A stretch of DNA of 64,000 nt from Verrucomicrobiota bacterium JB024 (GCA_030673825.1 JAUTCS010000159.1:62001-126000); one strand, 5' to 3'; shown: positions 1 through 11,577, counted from the stretch's first letter. Translations and numbers: made by a program. The notes: generated by a model from the letters alone, not told the origin.

Positions 1-17
1 GGGTCGTGCGAAGTGCA

Positions 18-1760
18 TCATCGGCCCCTTTCCGCATAGTGCCAGCTGCCCAGCAGGACACCAGTCAGCAGGAGGACCCACCAGAGCTGATGGGCGTCGG
101 TTTCACTGTTTGTTTCGGCCAGCTCTCGCCTGAGCGTGGCGAGTTCGGATAGCTTATCGGCCCGGCTCAGGTCGGCCTCGCGCACATCTGCGAAGTGCGC
201 GGCCCCGCGCAGCAGCGGCTCGCCGTCCACCGTGATCGTGATCGGTCCCGGTCGATCTGGCGCATTCAGGGTCAGGTGTGGGGTGGGGGCGACGCTTTCG
301 CCATTAATGAGGACCTCCTGCGCGTCTGCGGGAAGCGCGGCGTTCACGCGCTGGCCCAGCTCGAAGTTCGCGGACTCATAGCCCGGCTTAACATCACGCA
401 GTTGATTGACGAAACGCCCGATCAGCAGCACGGTGGCGGGAAGCTTTAAGGCGTTGCTTTCGCGTAGGGAAAAATTGAATATAAGGTCACGTCCGTCCGT
501 CCGTTCACGCAGCCAGATAAGCGGCGTGCCGCCGAGCCAGACGAGCGGCGTCTCGCCGGGGCCGAGCTGGCGGGGGAGGACGCCCCCGCGCACGGTGAGG
601 CCGTTCCAGTTGAGACCCGAGTTGAGCGGGTGGGCCTCGGCGTTGAGCAGGCCCGGCGGGAGGGTGCCCTCGGTGCCCGCGGGGGCAAAGAGAATCTGGT
701 TGCGTGCGTCACTGTCGAGGGAATGCAGGCCGTCCGACTCCGCGGCGAGCAGGTCCGTTTGTCCGTTCAGGGTGCCCTGGTAGGTCTCGCCCAGACTTTT
801 TAAAAGGTTGCGCAGGACGGAGGCCGTATCCGCATTTTCGATACGCACCTGATAGGCGATGCGCTTGGGCTCGGGCCAGACGAGGGGCAAGCGGTTGTCG
901 ATGGGCCAGGCGTCGTCTTCGAGCACGAGCGTAAGGGCGTTGACGCCTGCGGGGAGGGCTCCGGAGAGGGCGAGGGTGCCGTTGGCAGGCAGCTGTGCCC
1001 GGCGCGGTTCGGTGCGCTCGCCGTTGATCTCGATCCACCACTGGCGCTCGACGGGGCGGTCACTGTAGTTGCGGAGCATGGCCTGCCAGACGGCGTCCCC
1101 GGCCTGCATGCCCACGTGCAGCCCAGCGAACCCGGCGTTGTCCAGCGGCGTGCCCACGCTCAGGATGGCCGTCTCGTGGGGGCGCTCGGTGGGCACGTGA
1201 TCAGTGACGAAGATCACCGCCCCTTCCGTGCCCACGAGGGCGCGGGCTGTGCCGACGGCTCCGGCCCACTCGTGTGTACCGAGGCGGGGACGCCACTGCC
1301 CGACGGCCCGGAGAAGGGCTTCGCGGTCCGTGCCGCGGGTGAGGACGGGGGCGCGCGGATCGCTTTCCATGAGCAGCCAGTCGGTGCGCGCGGCGGTTTT
1401 CTCCAGAGCTGCGGTTTCGGTGCGCAGGGAGTCGAGCAAGGTGTCTTGGAACGCCTCCATGGACAGCGAGCTGTCGAGGACAAGAGCGATGCGTTGCGTG
1501 GTCTGCGGGCCGATCCAGCGCGGCTGGAGCAGCAGCCAGGTAATCAGCAGGGCGGCAAGCACTTGCAGCCAGAAGGCGATCGAGTGCTTCCAGAAAACGA
1601 ATTTGCGCCCGCCTCGGCGTTCCATTGATCCGCGCTGTACGAGAAAGAGCGTGCTGATAACCAGTGGGCGGCGGTTGCGGTGCAGGCAGTGGATGAGCAC
1701 CAGAGCGGGGATCATGGTCAGCCCCCACCAGCCGAGTGGGTTGGAAAGGATCAGTTGCAC
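18..1760 (-). CDS. BatA-like vWA-domain membrane protein
   Basis: A 580-residue protein. The N-terminus has two hydrophobic segments (about residues 8-25 and 58-78) with the layout of the BatA/aerotolerance-regulator N-terminal domain. A von Willebrand factor A-like fold follows, with a MIDAS-type start DSSLSM near residue 95. The centre resembles the large periplasmic or cytoplasmic part of BatA-type proteins, and a last membrane segment lies near residues 560-575. The start overlaps the end of the upstream DUF58 gene by 10 nt, so the two are co-translated. It is the last gene of a seven-gene minus-strand operon with a MoxR ATPase; in such systems vWA proteins are thought to be assembled or remodelled by the ATPase. 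The substrate is unknown. Confidence 0.8.
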   Translation of the reverse strand: MQLILSNPLGWWGLTMIPALVLIHCLHRNRRPLVISTLFLVQRGSMERRGGRKFVFWKHSIAFWLQVLAALLITWLLLQPRWIGPQTTQRIALVLDSSLSMEAFQDTLLDSLRTETAALEKTAARTDWLLMESDPRAPVLTRGTDREALLRAVGQWRPRLGTHEWAGAVGTARALVGTEGAVIFVTDHVPTERPHETAILSVGTPLDNAGFAGLHVGMQAGDAVWQAMLRNYSDRPVERQWWIEINGERTEPRRAQLPANGTLALSGALPAGVNALTLVLEDDAWPIDNRLPLVWPEPKRIAYQVRIENADTASVLRNLLKSLGETYQGTLNGQTDLLAAESDGLHSLDSDARNQILFAPAGTEGTLPPGLLNAEAHPLNSGLNWNGLTVRGGVLPRQLGPGETPLVWLGGTPLIWLRERTDGRDLIFNFSLRESNALKLPATVLLIGRFVNQLRDVKPGYESANFELGQRVNAALPADAQEVLINGESVAPTPHLTLNAPDRPGPITITVDGEPLLRGAAHFADVREADLSRADKLSELATLRRELAETNSETDAHQLWWVLLLTGVLLGSWHYAERGR

Positions 1761-2662
1761 AGCTCGACTCCTCCCTGCGGGCCGGCGGTGGCCAGGAGTT
1801 GTTCGGCCAGCGTGCCCGCGTCAGGCACACGGACGAAGGCGGCCCGCGTGCGGGTGGCGGCGTCCGCCCAGCCGGTGAAGTGCCCCTCGTAGCGAGCGTG
1901 GTAGTCCTCGATGTCCTGCCGGGTGAAGTGGCGACGCACGCGCTTGCCGTTCTCGCAGTCGAGAAGCTCCACGTCGCCAAGCCAGGCGGGGCGCATCTCG
2001 GAGCGGGCGTACACGCAGTAGAGCACGACCTGGCTGCCGTTGCGGGCGAGGAGGTTCATGGCTTCACCGGGGTCCTGCTCGTAGAGAAAGTCTGACACGA
2101 CCACGCGCATGGACTGCGTGCTCCAGGGAATGCGCGGCCAGTCCGGGGCACTCGCCGTCCGGGCGGGGGCGGCGTTGTCACCGGGCAGGGGCCAGTCGCC
2201 CACGCGCAGGCTCTCGGGCTGGGGCCGTAAAAGCTCGCCGCCGCGCACGAGGGTGACGTTGAGCAGGGCGGCGTTGCGCCAGGCGCTGTGGCAGGCGAAG
2301 TAAAACAGCTCCAGCGCACGGGTGGCTTTGGCGGGCTCGACGAACATCGACTCGGACAGGTCCAGCACGAGGTCCACCTGCGGGCGCACTTCCTCGCGGT
2401 AGAGCTTCATCGTGTAGTGGCCGCTGCGGGCGTAGGCTTGCCAGTTGATGTAGCGCGGGTCGTCGCCGGGCACATAGGGGCGGTGGTCCTGAAAATCAAT
2501 CGAGCTGCCGATCCCGGCCCCGGCCCAGTTGCCCGTCTGCCCGCGCCAGCTCTGCCGGTTAAAGGGTAGCCTAAACTGTCCGGCAGCGGCCTCGCACGCG
2601 CCGATCAGGGCACTGAGCGGCTGATCGGTACCGGCTTGTTCCAATCGCTCCCCGATGGTCAT
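1751..2662 (-). CDS. DUF58 domain-containing protein
   Basis: A 303-residue soluble protein of the DUF58 family (vWA-like). The signature is clear: a G-D-D-P-R-Y-I-N-W stretch around residue 68, then an A-R segment, then the MIDAS-like LDLSESM near residue 100. DUF58 proteins almost always accompany MoxR AAA+ ATPases, and one lies four genes upstream in the same operon. It starts 6 nt after the permease stop and overlaps the downstream vWA gene by 10 nt. The biochemical role of the family is poorly defined; a scaffold or metal-dependent adaptor for the MoxR machine is the usual inference. Confidence 0.88.
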   Translation of the reverse strand: MTIGERLEQAGTDQPLSALIGACEAAAGQFRLPFNRQSWRGQTGNWAGAGIGSSIDFQDHRPYVPGDDPRYINWQAYARSGHYTMKLYREEVRPQVDLVLDLSESMFVEPAKATRALELFYFACHSAWRNAALLNVTLVRGGELLRPQPESLRVGDWPLPGDNAAPARTASAPDWPRIPWSTQSMRVVVSDFLYEQDPGEAMNLLARNGSQVVLYCVYARSEMRPAWLGDVELLDCENGKRVRRHFTRQDIEDYHARYEGHFTGWADAATRTRAAFVRVPDAGTLAEQLLATAGPQGGVELCN

Positions 2663-2668
2663 GAGCGC

Positions 2669-4138
2669 TTAGCTGGAGGTTTCGAGGACGGGCGGCGCGA
2701 CGACGCTTTCGCGGGCGCTGCGTGCCTGCCGGTTGGCGCGTGCCTGCTTTTCCATCCGGATGACGAGCCGCCGTTGCGGGAAGGCTTTTATAGCGATGGC
2801 GACGAGCGAGAGTGCGGTCATGACGAGACTGGCGATCATGTACACGTCTCGATAGGGGAGGTTAGCATCTCCGAGGTCCTCCATTATGTAGAGAACCAGG
2901 ACCGAGGTGGGGCTCCAGCACGCGGCCAGCGTGAGGTGTGTGTGTCCAAACTCGTCGAAGAGGTGCAGCAGCACCATAATCAGCACGAGGCCCAGTTGAA
3001 AGAGGAACATGCTCAGGCCAAAGAACCGTCGTCCCAGCCCCACCCAGAGCAGAACCGCGAAGGGGAAGAGAAACGCGCCGATCAGCAGCCGAATTATCTC
3101 AATATCTTCGTTGCCCATCGTTTCGCCGCCCCACACGAGCCCGAATAGAAAGAGCCCGAATGTGACCAGGCTGAAGACGACCGAGGAGGCCCAGCCAGGA
3201 TACAGGAGGCGTCCGGCCATGCGCCCAGCCCAGCCGAGGCGCACGAAGGGCTCGTACACGGAGGGGGACGCCGAGGCGGGGCGGCAGAGGCCGTCCCAGC
3301 TTACAAAGAGGAAGCCGATCCAGAAGAGGATATTGGGCATGACGAGGTCGTCGTCCCAGGCGTAGCTGCCCGCGCCCACCAGCAGCATGAGCAGGAGAAT
3401 GAGACGCTTGGGCGTGTCATGGTTTTCCTCGATCGGGCTGAAGCGGGCGGCGGCGAACTCCATTGCCAGGGCCACCAGCAGCCCGCCGCTGAGCAGGATC
3501 AGTGGAATCTGCGCGAGCAGGTCGCTCATCTGCCTGAAGCTCTGCACGAGCAGACCGATCAGCGCGGGGATCGTCCACAGGCCGCCGACCACGAGGAGGA
3601 ACCAGCGCACGAGGGGCGAGCGGATGACCGAGACACTGACGGTCAGCCCGGTCAGGATGGCCGAGGCTGCGAGCAGGATCAGCGCGATGAGCAGGCTCTC
3701 GTGAAACTCGACCGAGCCGATATAGTAGCGCAGCACCAGGTAGGGCAGCAGCGCCATGACGATGAGCGTACCCTGGGCCACGATGGCGAGCCACTTGCCA
3801 TAAACAATGCGCCTGGCGGTCAGGCGCGTGAGCACCATCAGCTCCAGCCGCGAGCCGCGGTTCTCCGAGCTGAGGGCTCCGGAGCCCATCAGGGGCAGGA
3901 TGCCCAGCAGGAAGCCCCCGACGATGATCCAGAAAAACGCGTCCAGTTCGGAATTGTTGCTCCCGCCGGATTCTTTCACCGCCATGCCGAAGATCAGGTA
4001 AAAGACCATGACCACCTGCACGATGAGAAACACCAGCGTGTAGGCCCGCGAGCGCACGCCCTGGCGCAGTTCCTTGACCAGAATCGGGTTGAACCGCCGG
4101 GCCAGCCACTGGGAGATGCTGTCGGGTAAAAGCTTCAT
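2669..4138 (-). CDS. ABC-2 type transporter permease
   Basis: A 489-residue, highly hydrophobic protein with about twelve predicted membrane segments. The start fits ABC-2 permeases: a short cytoplasmic amphipathic stretch with N-P-I-L-V-K-E-L-R-Q-G, typical of NosY/GldF-like exporters, precedes the first helix. The start codon overlaps the stop of the upstream ATPase by 4 nt, so these two form the transporter pair. The C-terminus is a basic cytoplasmic tail. The substrate cannot be read from sequence. Placement inside a MoxR-DUF58-BatA operon suggests export or membrane remodelling tied to that machine rather than nutrient import. Confidence 0.85.
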   Translation of the reverse strand: MKLLPDSISQWLARRFNPILVKELRQGVRSRAYTLVFLIVQVVMVFYLIFGMAVKESGGSNNSELDAFFWIIVGGFLLGILPLMGSGALSSENRGSRLELMVLTRLTARRIVYGKWLAIVAQGTLIVMALLPYLVLRYYIGSVEFHESLLIALILLAASAILTGLTVSVSVIRSPLVRWFLLVVGGLWTIPALIGLLVQSFRQMSDLLAQIPLILLSGGLLVALAMEFAAARFSPIEENHDTPKRLILLLMLLVGAGSYAWDDDLVMPNILFWIGFLFVSWDGLCRPASASPSVYEPFVRLGWAGRMAGRLLYPGWASSVVFSLVTFGLFLFGLVWGGETMGNEDIEIIRLLIGAFLFPFAVLLWVGLGRRFFGLSMFLFQLGLVLIMVLLHLFDEFGHTHLTLAACWSPTSVLVLYIMEDLGDANLPYRDVYMIASLVMTALSLVAIAIKAFPQRRLVIRMEKQARANRQARSARESVVAPPVLETSS

Positions 4139-5085
4139 GAGGGCTGCCCTCCGAGGATTTCGACGAACGCGTCTTCGAGTTTGCGTTCGATCCGGTGAAA
4201 TTCATAGACCCGCAGCCCGGCGGCCAGCAGCTCTTGCAGGAGCGCCGCGAGTTGGGCCTCGGGGGGGGCGTCCCCGGCCTTTTCGACCACGAGCTCGATG
4301 TAGTCCGCTTGCTCGCCCCGCCGAGTGATGCCGGGGCGGGCGGCCAGCCACTGCTCCAGCCGGTAGGCCTCGTCGAGGCAGCGCAGGCGCACGTGCAGGT
4401 GCCCGTCGCTTTTGTGAAAGCGCAGGCTCTCGGAGGTGCCGTGGTGGACCATGCGCCCGTTGTCGATAAAGAGCAGGTGGTCGCACATTTCGCCCAGCTC
4501 GGAGAGGATGTGCGAGCTGATGAAGAGCGTCTTGCCCCGGGCCGCGAGGAGTTTGACCAGATTTTTGAACTCGATGCGCGCCTTGGGGTCGAGCCCGGCG
4601 GCGGGCTCGTCGAGGACGAGCACCTGCGGATCGGAGAGGAGGGCGCGGGCCAGACACAGGCGCTGAGTCTGGCCCTTGGAGAGGGCGTTGCTGGGGCGCT
4701 CGGCGAGCACGTCCATGTCGGTAAAGGCCAGTACCTCGTCCACCCGGCGGGTGCGCTCGGCCCCGTGCAGCCCGAAGGCGCGTCCGTAAAAGTCCAGGTA
4801 CTCCCACACGTCCATGTTCGGGTAGGCCTCGAAGTGGTCGGGCATCCAGCCGATCAGGCGACGGATTTCGTGCGGGTGGTCGAGGGTGTTCAGGTTGCAG
4901 ATTTCGATACGGCCCGCGTCGGGCACATCGAGCGTGACCATCAGGCGCATGGTCGTGGTCTTGCCTGCGCCGTTGGCCCCGATGAAGCCCACGATCTGCC
5001 CGGCGTCGATCTTGAAGCTCAGGCCGTTGACGGCCTGGACCCGCCCGAAGGCCCGGTAGATGTTATCAACCTCGATGATGGTCAT
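4135..5085 (-). CDS. ABC transporter ATP-binding protein
   Basis: A 316-residue ATPase. Walker A is GANGAGKTT near residue 37. The signature reads LSKGQTQRLCLARAL near residue 135, a K in place of the second G of LSGGQ, as in many drug or exporter-type (CcmA/GldA-like) ATPases. Walker B is VLVLDEP, followed by a switch His in SSHIL. The C-terminal 80 residues form the small regulatory domain common to ABC-2 exporters. 4-nt overlaps on both sides place it in tight translational coupling with the upstream membrane protein and the downstream permease. Confidence 0.92.
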   Translation of the reverse strand: MTIIEVDNIYRAFGRVQAVNGLSFKIDAGQIVGFIGANGAGKTTTMRLMVTLDVPDAGRIEICNLNTLDHPHEIRRLIGWMPDHFEAYPNMDVWEYLDFYGRAFGLHGAERTRRVDEVLAFTDMDVLAERPSNALSKGQTQRLCLARALLSDPQVLVLDEPAAGLDPKARIEFKNLVKLLAARGKTLFISSHILSELGEMCDHLLFIDNGRMVHHGTSESLRFHKSDGHLHVRLRCLDEAYRLEQWLAARPGITRRGEQADYIELVVEKAGDAPPEAQLAALLQELLAAGLRVYEFHRIERKLEDAFVEILGGQPS

Positions 5086-6952
5086 GGCCGGGCCTCCTCG
5101 GTGGCGGTGGGGGCGGTTTTCGCGGCGGCGATGACCAGCCCCGTATACGGCTGCCAGTCGATGCCCGAGACGGTCTGCGGACTATCCCCCGTGTAGTGCT
5201 CGACACTGGCGTAGATGTGGTCGGGCTGGATGTCCATGGGGTTGAGTGTCTCCATCGTGGATTCGCTGAAGTAGTTTAGAACGTCACCCAGCCAGCGTTC
5301 GAACTCTTGGCGGGAGACCGGTTCGAGCGGGGCGGGCTTGCCGGTGGTCACGTCGCGGGCGCGGTAAATCGTTCCCTCGTCCGTGGTCAGGTAAAGCTCG
5401 GGGCACGTCCCCGGGAAGCTGGAGACCACGGCCAGCTCACCGTCGCGGAGCTGGATATCGAACCCGGCGCGGGTGGGGCGGATTTGCGTCAGGGCCACGC
5501 CCTGCACCCGGCGGCTGCCGAACCACGCACCCCAGCAGGTTGCTTCGTTAAACCCATAGGTGCCGTCGAGCAGCAAGTCGCGCCCGCCGGTGGCCTGGCT
5601 GCCCAGAGGAACGGGCCAGACGCCTTCGCCCGGCTCAAACTCGCGCCCGAGCAGCAGGCCGGTGCGGGCGAACTGCTCCTCGATGAGGACTTCCTGGTTG
5701 CTCCCTTCGGGCAGGATAAACAGCCGGGCGACCTGGCCCTCGCCCCCGACGCCGTCAGCCACGAGGATGAAGACCGAGATCAGCACGCAAAAGGCGACCG
5801 AGATCAGCGGGGTGGTGAAGAGCAGTCGGTAGCGCTTGCGCCCCCGGGCGAAGACCCACAAGTTGACCGGCCCCACCACAATCCCGAAGGCGAGCACGGA
5901 GAGCGTGACCAATGGGAAGTTAACCCCCTTTGGCTGGTAAAACTCGGAGACCGCCACCTGCGGAATGTCTGTCTTGGGGAGGAAGGCGTCCGATGCTGGC
6001 CGCATCCGGGCTAGGTCGCCGTTGAGAGAGGCCGGGCGCATCCAGAAGTTCGCCCCCAGTGCGTTGTAGAGTTCAAGTATTTCGTCGGAGTAGTGTGCCT
6101 CGCCGCCCTCCTGGAGCGCGACCTTCGAGGGGAACTGAAAAAGCTCCTCCTCGCTCAGGAAAGGGTAAACCCGCACGACGCCCGCGCCGTGGGCGATCAG
6201 GCCGTGGCCCTCGCCGGGCAGGCCGGAGACGGGGGCGCTGTCGGGGGTGCCCTTGTCCTTGAGGATGCGCAGGTCGCCGCCCTGGGCCACCCATTGGAGG
6301 ATGGGGCGGAGCTTCTCGGGCGTGGCCTTTTCCCAGTCACTTTGCTGGAACCAGAGAATGTCCACCCCGGTGTACCCGCGCCAGTCCTGCGGAAAAAAGC
6401 CCAGCTCGCAGGTGCCGGAGATCAGTTCGCAGTCGTTACGCTGGAGATAATCTTCCAGCCGCGATCCGTATTTGAGCCGCAGGGTGTCCGAGGCGATACC
6501 GTAGAGCTGTGTCCGGCTCGAATGTCGGCCCGCCAGGCTGTCCACCCAGAAACTACCAGCGGTACCAGGGCCGGATACCTCGACCTGGCAACCGCTGGTG
6601 TAGCCGGCGCTGTCGATGACGGGGCTGAGCAACTCAAAGCTGCGCCGCTGGCCTGCAGGGACGCTTAGTTCCTGCTGCCACTCGGTTTTGACCTCGACAT
6701 GGCCGCCGTACCATCCGTTGCATTCGCGGCTGCTGCGGACGGTCCAGGTCTTGTCGGCGTTGGTGGTGTTGACGATGGTGAGGCGCAGCGGGTAGTAGCC
6801 GCGTTCGGGCAACTTGTCGAAGGCTCTCGTCATTTCCGCAGTGATGCCGCTGCCGGGCTGGGTCTCCATCCTGTAGATTTCTATGGCGGACGCGGAGAGC
6901 GGCGCCAGCAGGCAGCCTAGAGTGACGAGGGGGAGGATAAAGGCGCGGGGGC

Positions 6953-6956
<4 letters not shown>
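5082..6956 (-). CDS. Membrane protein of the MoxR/ABC operon, unknown function
   Basis: A 624-residue protein with a signal peptide (cleavage after about residue 24, A-S-A). A long extracytoplasmic region rich in beta structure contains several Cys. Two membrane helices lie in the middle (about residues 350-375 and 383-405), followed by a second soluble domain. I do not recognise a named family. The arrangement (exported N-domain, helix pair, C-domain) is like the large accessory proteins of gliding/ABC clusters in Planctomycetes and Verrucomicrobia, but that comparison is by layout only. It overlaps the moxR stop and the ABC ATPase start by 4 nt each, so it should be a stoichiometric partner of the complex. 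Confidence 0.7.
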
Positions 6957-7972
<1,016 letters not shown>

Positions 7973-8039
7973 AAAACAGGGGAGGATGGCTGGGAGGGGT
8001 AAGGGGCGACAATGATTAATATCACAACGCGGAGGGTTT

Positions 8040-9341
8040 TTATTGGAAATAGTCTTCGAGGATCGCTCGCTCCTGCGGGGTGTAGGTCTCGCGCCAGACG
8101 ACGTCGCCGCCGTCGCCCAGCTCGGCCGCTTGGCCGGACTCGGCCCCGGCACGGAAGTCCGTATCCGCCTCGTCGTTACCGGGGCGTGAGGAGATGCCCA
8201 CCGTCTCGCCCAGTACGGCGGCGCGCATGTCCTGGTTGGAGACGCCCTCGCGGGCGGCGGTTTCCAGCGAAGTACCGTCGTCGCTCATGACGAGGGGGGC
8301 CGGGCCGGGGCCGCGCTGGATTTCGCCCATGCCCATCTGGCTCACCTGGAGGCTGACGGCTTCGAGGTCCATGTCGCTCAGTCCGGCGGCACCGCCGCAG
8401 CGGCCCGCACTCTGCTGGAGACGTTCCTGCATCTGCTGCATCTGCTCGGGGCTGAGGCCCTTCATCTGGGAAAAATTCATCTGCTGGAGTTGGCTGAGGA
8501 GTTCGGGGTCAAGCCCGGGCTGACTCATCTGGAGCTGTTCGAGCTGCTTGAGCCAAGCCTGGTCGAGGGCTTCGGCCTGTGCGCCACTGAGCATGGGGAC
8601 AGCCTGATTTTTCGCCATCTCCTCCAAGAAGGTGCCGGTGGATTGGAGTTGGCGGGCCAGCTCCTGCATGGCTACGCGGGTCTCGTCCCGGAGCGCTTCC
8701 CCGGCCTCCAGCGAGCCCTGCGTGTACCACTCCTCCTTCGGGCGGTCGCGCAGCTCGCTCAGGCGGTCTTCGAGCTTGTCAATGTCCTCGTTGTCCACGA
8801 GGCGCTCCTCCTTGAGCAGCTCGGTCCAGTCGGCCACCTGCGTCCAGGCGGAGGGTTCGACCGCGTCCCCGGCCACGGGCTTGGCATCGACCGGCTGGAT
8901 GGGCAGCCAGAGCCCGGCCAGGACAAAGGCCCCCGAGTACACCAGGGGCAGCAGTGCGACGTGGGCGCGCAGGCCGATGACCTTGCCGTGGTATTCGCTC
9001 GGGGCGGGCCAGGGGAGGGTACCGGCGTGGGCGCAACTGAGGCGGTTTTTCAACCCCTGGGCAGTTTCGATGCGCAGGAGCGCGTCGGAAACGGTAAACT
9101 CACGTCCCCGCAGCCGCCAAAGCGCCCACAGCGCGGCCAGGGCGAGCGCCAGCAGGTACCAGGGGAGCCCGGCGGTGACCTCGCCCCCCGAGCGGCGGGC
9201 GATCAGCAGGTACGCCGCGAAGACGAGGTTAATCCCCGCGAACAGCGGCATCAGGCTTTGCCAGAACCACGCGGCATTCACAGCGAAGGCCCACTGGCGC
9301 GCGCGCCTGAGCCAGAATGCTGCTGCGGGGTCCTTTGCCAT
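8040..9341 (-). CDS. DUF4175-like membrane protein with Gln/Met-rich domain
   Basis: A 433-residue protein and the first gene of the MoxR operon. Three hydrophobic segments lie in the N-terminal 150 residues (about 28-47, 60-75 and 127-145). A charged helical region follows, then a Gln/Met/Leu-rich stretch (about residues 270-345) with repeated QM and LQQ words, and an acidic tail. The layout resembles the DUF4175-like proteins that precede MoxR in Bacteroidetes and Planctomycetes; this is a similarity of architecture, not a proven match. The ATG at 9341 is the only plausible start. It is divergent from the potA gene. Confidence 0.6.
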   Translation of the reverse strand: MAKDPAAAFWLRRARQWAFAVNAAWFWQSLMPLFAGINLVFAAYLLIARRSGGEVTAGLPWYLLALALAALWALWRLRGREFTVSDALLRIETAQGLKNRLSCAHAGTLPWPAPSEYHGKVIGLRAHVALLPLVYSGAFVLAGLWLPIQPVDAKPVAGDAVEPSAWTQVADWTELLKEERLVDNEDIDKLEDRLSELRDRPKEEWYTQGSLEAGEALRDETRVAMQELARQLQSTGTFLEEMAKNQAVPMLSGAQAEALDQAWLKQLEQLQMSQPGLDPELLSQLQQMNFSQMKGLSPEQMQQMQERLQQSAGRCGGAAGLSDMDLEAVSLQVSQMGMGEIQRGPGPAPLVMSDDGTSLETAAREGVSNQDMRAAVLGETVGISSRPGNDEADTDFRAGAESGQAAELGDGGDVVWRETYTPQERAILEDYFQ

Positions 9342-9524
9342 GAGACGTAAGGTTACTTTCAGGTATCACTTCGGCAATGCCAAAGCCACACACCCGTCGA
9401 AAAGCCCCTCCGAATCGGGCCCGGACGGGAGAAAATCGCTGGATGGTTCACCGGGGGCATCTTTCAGCTTTCATTGGGGGGCCGACGTGCTAAAAGACTA
9501 AGGTCTTCACGCTGCTACGCGCCT

Positions 9525-10664
9525 ATGCCCGCTTTTTTTGAATTCCGCGACATCGGACACCAGTTTGGGAAAACTCCGGTCGTCGAAAAGGTGAACCTGT
9601 CCCTGAACCGGGGGGAGGTCTTCTCACTGGTCGGCCCCAGCGGCTGCGGCAAGACGACCCTCCTGCGCATCGCCGCCGGCTTCATCCAGCCCACTCGCGG
9701 GGCGGTCCTGCTCGACGGCGAAGACATCACCGCGCTTCCCCCGGACAAGCGCAAGATCAACACCGTTTTCCAGAACTACGCGCTCTTCCCGCACCTGAGC
9801 GTGTTTGAGAACATCGCCTTCGGGCTGCGCGTGGCCAAGAAGTCCAAGACCGACGTGACCCGCGCCGTTGGCGAGATGCTGGAGCTGATCGACCTGGCCG
9901 AGCACGCCCGGAAAAAGCCCGCCCAGCTCAGTGGCGGCCAGAAGCAGCGCGTCGCCATCGCCCGCGCCCTGGTCAACCAGCCGGACCTGCTCCTGCTGGA
10001 CGAGCCGCTGGCCGCGCTCGACCTCAAGCTGCGCCAGCGCATGCTGCTGGAGCTGGACCGCATCCACGAGGAGGTCGGGACTACTTTCCTTTACGTCACG
10101 CACGACCAGACAGAGGCCATGAGCCTCTCCGACCGCATCGGGGTCATGCACCAGGGCAAGCTTTTGCAGGTCGGGACCCCGGCGGAGATTTACGAGTCGC
10201 CCGAGTCGAGCTTTGTCGCGGCGTTTATCGGGGACACGAACTTCGTCGTGGGCAAGGTCCGGCGCATCGTGGACGAGAACCGCTTCGTCCTGGAGGCCGA
10301 GTGCCTGGGCGAGATCGTCGTGTGGCGGGACAAGCCCGTCGCCGTCGGCGATCAGGTTACCGTTTCCATCCGCCCGGAGAAGTTCAGCCTGCAAAAGACC
10401 CGACCGGCCACCAACGGCGAGACCTCCAACTCCGTCCCGTGCAAGATCGAGGAAGTGATTTACCTCGGCCCGCAGACGCGCTACTGGGTGCGTTCGGCGG
10501 ACCAGTTGATCTCCGTCATCCAGCAGCATGCCAACTACCTGCTGGACGAGACGCCGCTGGCCTGGGGCGACGAGGCCTGGTTGACCTGGCGCGCCAACGA
10601 CGGCTTCATGCTCAACGCCTACCGCGAGGCCGACGAGGCGCTGCTCACCCTGCCCGACGACTGA
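9525..10664 (+). CDS. potA: Spermidine/putrescine ABC transporter ATPase PotA
   Basis: A 379-residue importer ATPase. Walker A is GPSGCGKTT, the Q-loop QNYALFP, the signature [15 protein letters not shown], and Walker [17 protein letters not shown] domain occupies the C-terminal 100 residues. The ATG at 9525 (MPAFFEF) is chosen; the open frame begins earlier at 9474, but those 17 residues are basic and unlike the family. It couples to two permeases (the next starts 1 nt after the stop) and to a polyamine-binding lipoprotein gene, which is why polyamines are preferred over other CUT1-type substrates. Confidence 0.93.
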   Translation: MPAFFEFRDIGHQFGKTPVVEKVNLSLNRGEVFSLVGPSGCGKTTLLRIAAGFIQPTRGAVLLDGEDITALPPDKRKINTVFQNYALFPHLSVFENIAFGLRVAKKSKTDVTRAVGEMLELIDLAEHARKKPAQLSGGQKQRVAIARALVNQPDLLLLDEPLAALDLKLRQRMLLELDRIHEEVGTTFLYVTHDQTEAMSLSDRIGVMHQGKLLQVGTPAEIYESPESSFVAAFIGDTNFVVGKVRRIVDENRFVLEAECLGEIVVWRDKPVAVGDQVTVSIRPEKFSLQKTRPATNGETSNSVPCKIEEVIYLGPQTRYWVRSADQLISVIQQHANYLLDETPLAWGDEAWLTWRANDGFMLNAYREADEALLTLPDD

Positions 10665-10665
10665 G

Positions 10666-11577
10666 ATGAAACCGCTGCGCTCGATCAAAGTGAGCCCGGT
10701 CCACGACGGGCCGCTCAAGCCCGGTCGCCTCGACCGCCGGGAGTGGGCCCTGACCCTGCCGACCATTATCTGGCTCGTGCTGCTTTTCGCCGTGCCCACG
10801 GCGCTGGTGTTTCTCATCGCCCTGCGCCCGGCCAATCCCGCCGGTGGCATCGGCGAGGGTTGGACCCTGGCCACGCTGAAGGACCTCATGCAGCCGGCGT
10901 ACCCGGCCATCATCTGGCGCACGGTCTGGCTCTCAGTCGTGGCCACGGCGATCTGTCTGGGCTTGGCGCTGCCGGTGGCCTATTATCTGGCACGGCTGTC
11001 GCGCCGCAGCCGCCAGTGGGTGCTGCTGCTGGTCATCCTGCCGTTTTGGAGCAACTTTCTCATCCGCATTTTCGCGTGGCGCACGGTGCTGCACCCGGAC
11101 GGCTGGCTCAAGCAGGGGCTGGTCTTCCTGCGGCTGATGCCCGAGGACGCCACGCTGCTTTACAACTCCGGGGCGATCCTGCTCGTGCTCGTGTACACGT
11201 ATTTGCCCTTCGCCATCCTGCCGCTGTACGCCGCCGCCGAGAAGTTCGACTTCGCGCTGCTGGAGGCGGCCCGCGACCTCGGGGCCAAGCGTTTCCGGGC
11301 CTGGTGTACGGTGTTCCTGCCGGGCGTGAGTCGGGGGCTGTTGACGGCGCTGCTGGTCGTCCTCATCCCCGCGCTGGGCTCCTACGCGATCCCCGATCTG
11401 GTCGGCGGGCCCGGCTCCGAGATGATCGGCAACAAGATCGCCCAGCGCGTTTTCTCCGACCGTAACCTGCCGCACGCCGCCGGGCTGTCCGCGCTGCTGG
11501 CCATGGCCGTGATGGTCCCGGTCATCGTGATGCTGCTGGCCCGCCGCGACGAGTCCAAGGGGGGAGGGCGTCCGTGA
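10666..11577 (+). CDS. potB: Polyamine ABC transporter permease PotB
   Basis: A 303-residue inner-membrane permease with six predicted helices and the EAA loop (L-L-E-A-A-R-D-L-G-A) near residue 200 that docks with the ATPase. The start lies 1 nt after the potA stop (TGAGATG), and its end overlaps the potC GTG start by 4 nt. The family is identified by the position in a potABCD order and by the loop sequence. The N-terminal 20 residues are a cytoplasmic, charged extension. Confidence 0.92.
   Translation: MKPLRSIKVSPVHDGPLKPGRLDRREWALTLPTIIWLVLLFAVPTALVFLIALRPANPAGGIGEGWTLATLKDLMQPAYPAIIWRTVWLSVVATAICLGLALPVAYYLARLSRRSRQWVLLLVILPFWSNFLIRIFAWRTVLHPDGWLKQGLVFLRLMPEDATLLYNSGAILLVLVYTYLPFAILPLYAAAEKFDFALLEAARDLGAKRFRAWCTVFLPGVSRGLLTALLVVLIPALGSYAIPDLVGGPGSEMIGNKIAQRVFSDRNLPHAAGLSALLAMAVMVPVIVMLLARRDESKGGGRP

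Noticed and set aside
9490-9510. Short palindrome AAGAC-taag-GTCTT upstream of potA as an operator
   Set aside because: Five-base arms are too short to stand out in 183 nt of spacer, and no regulator gene is adjacent.
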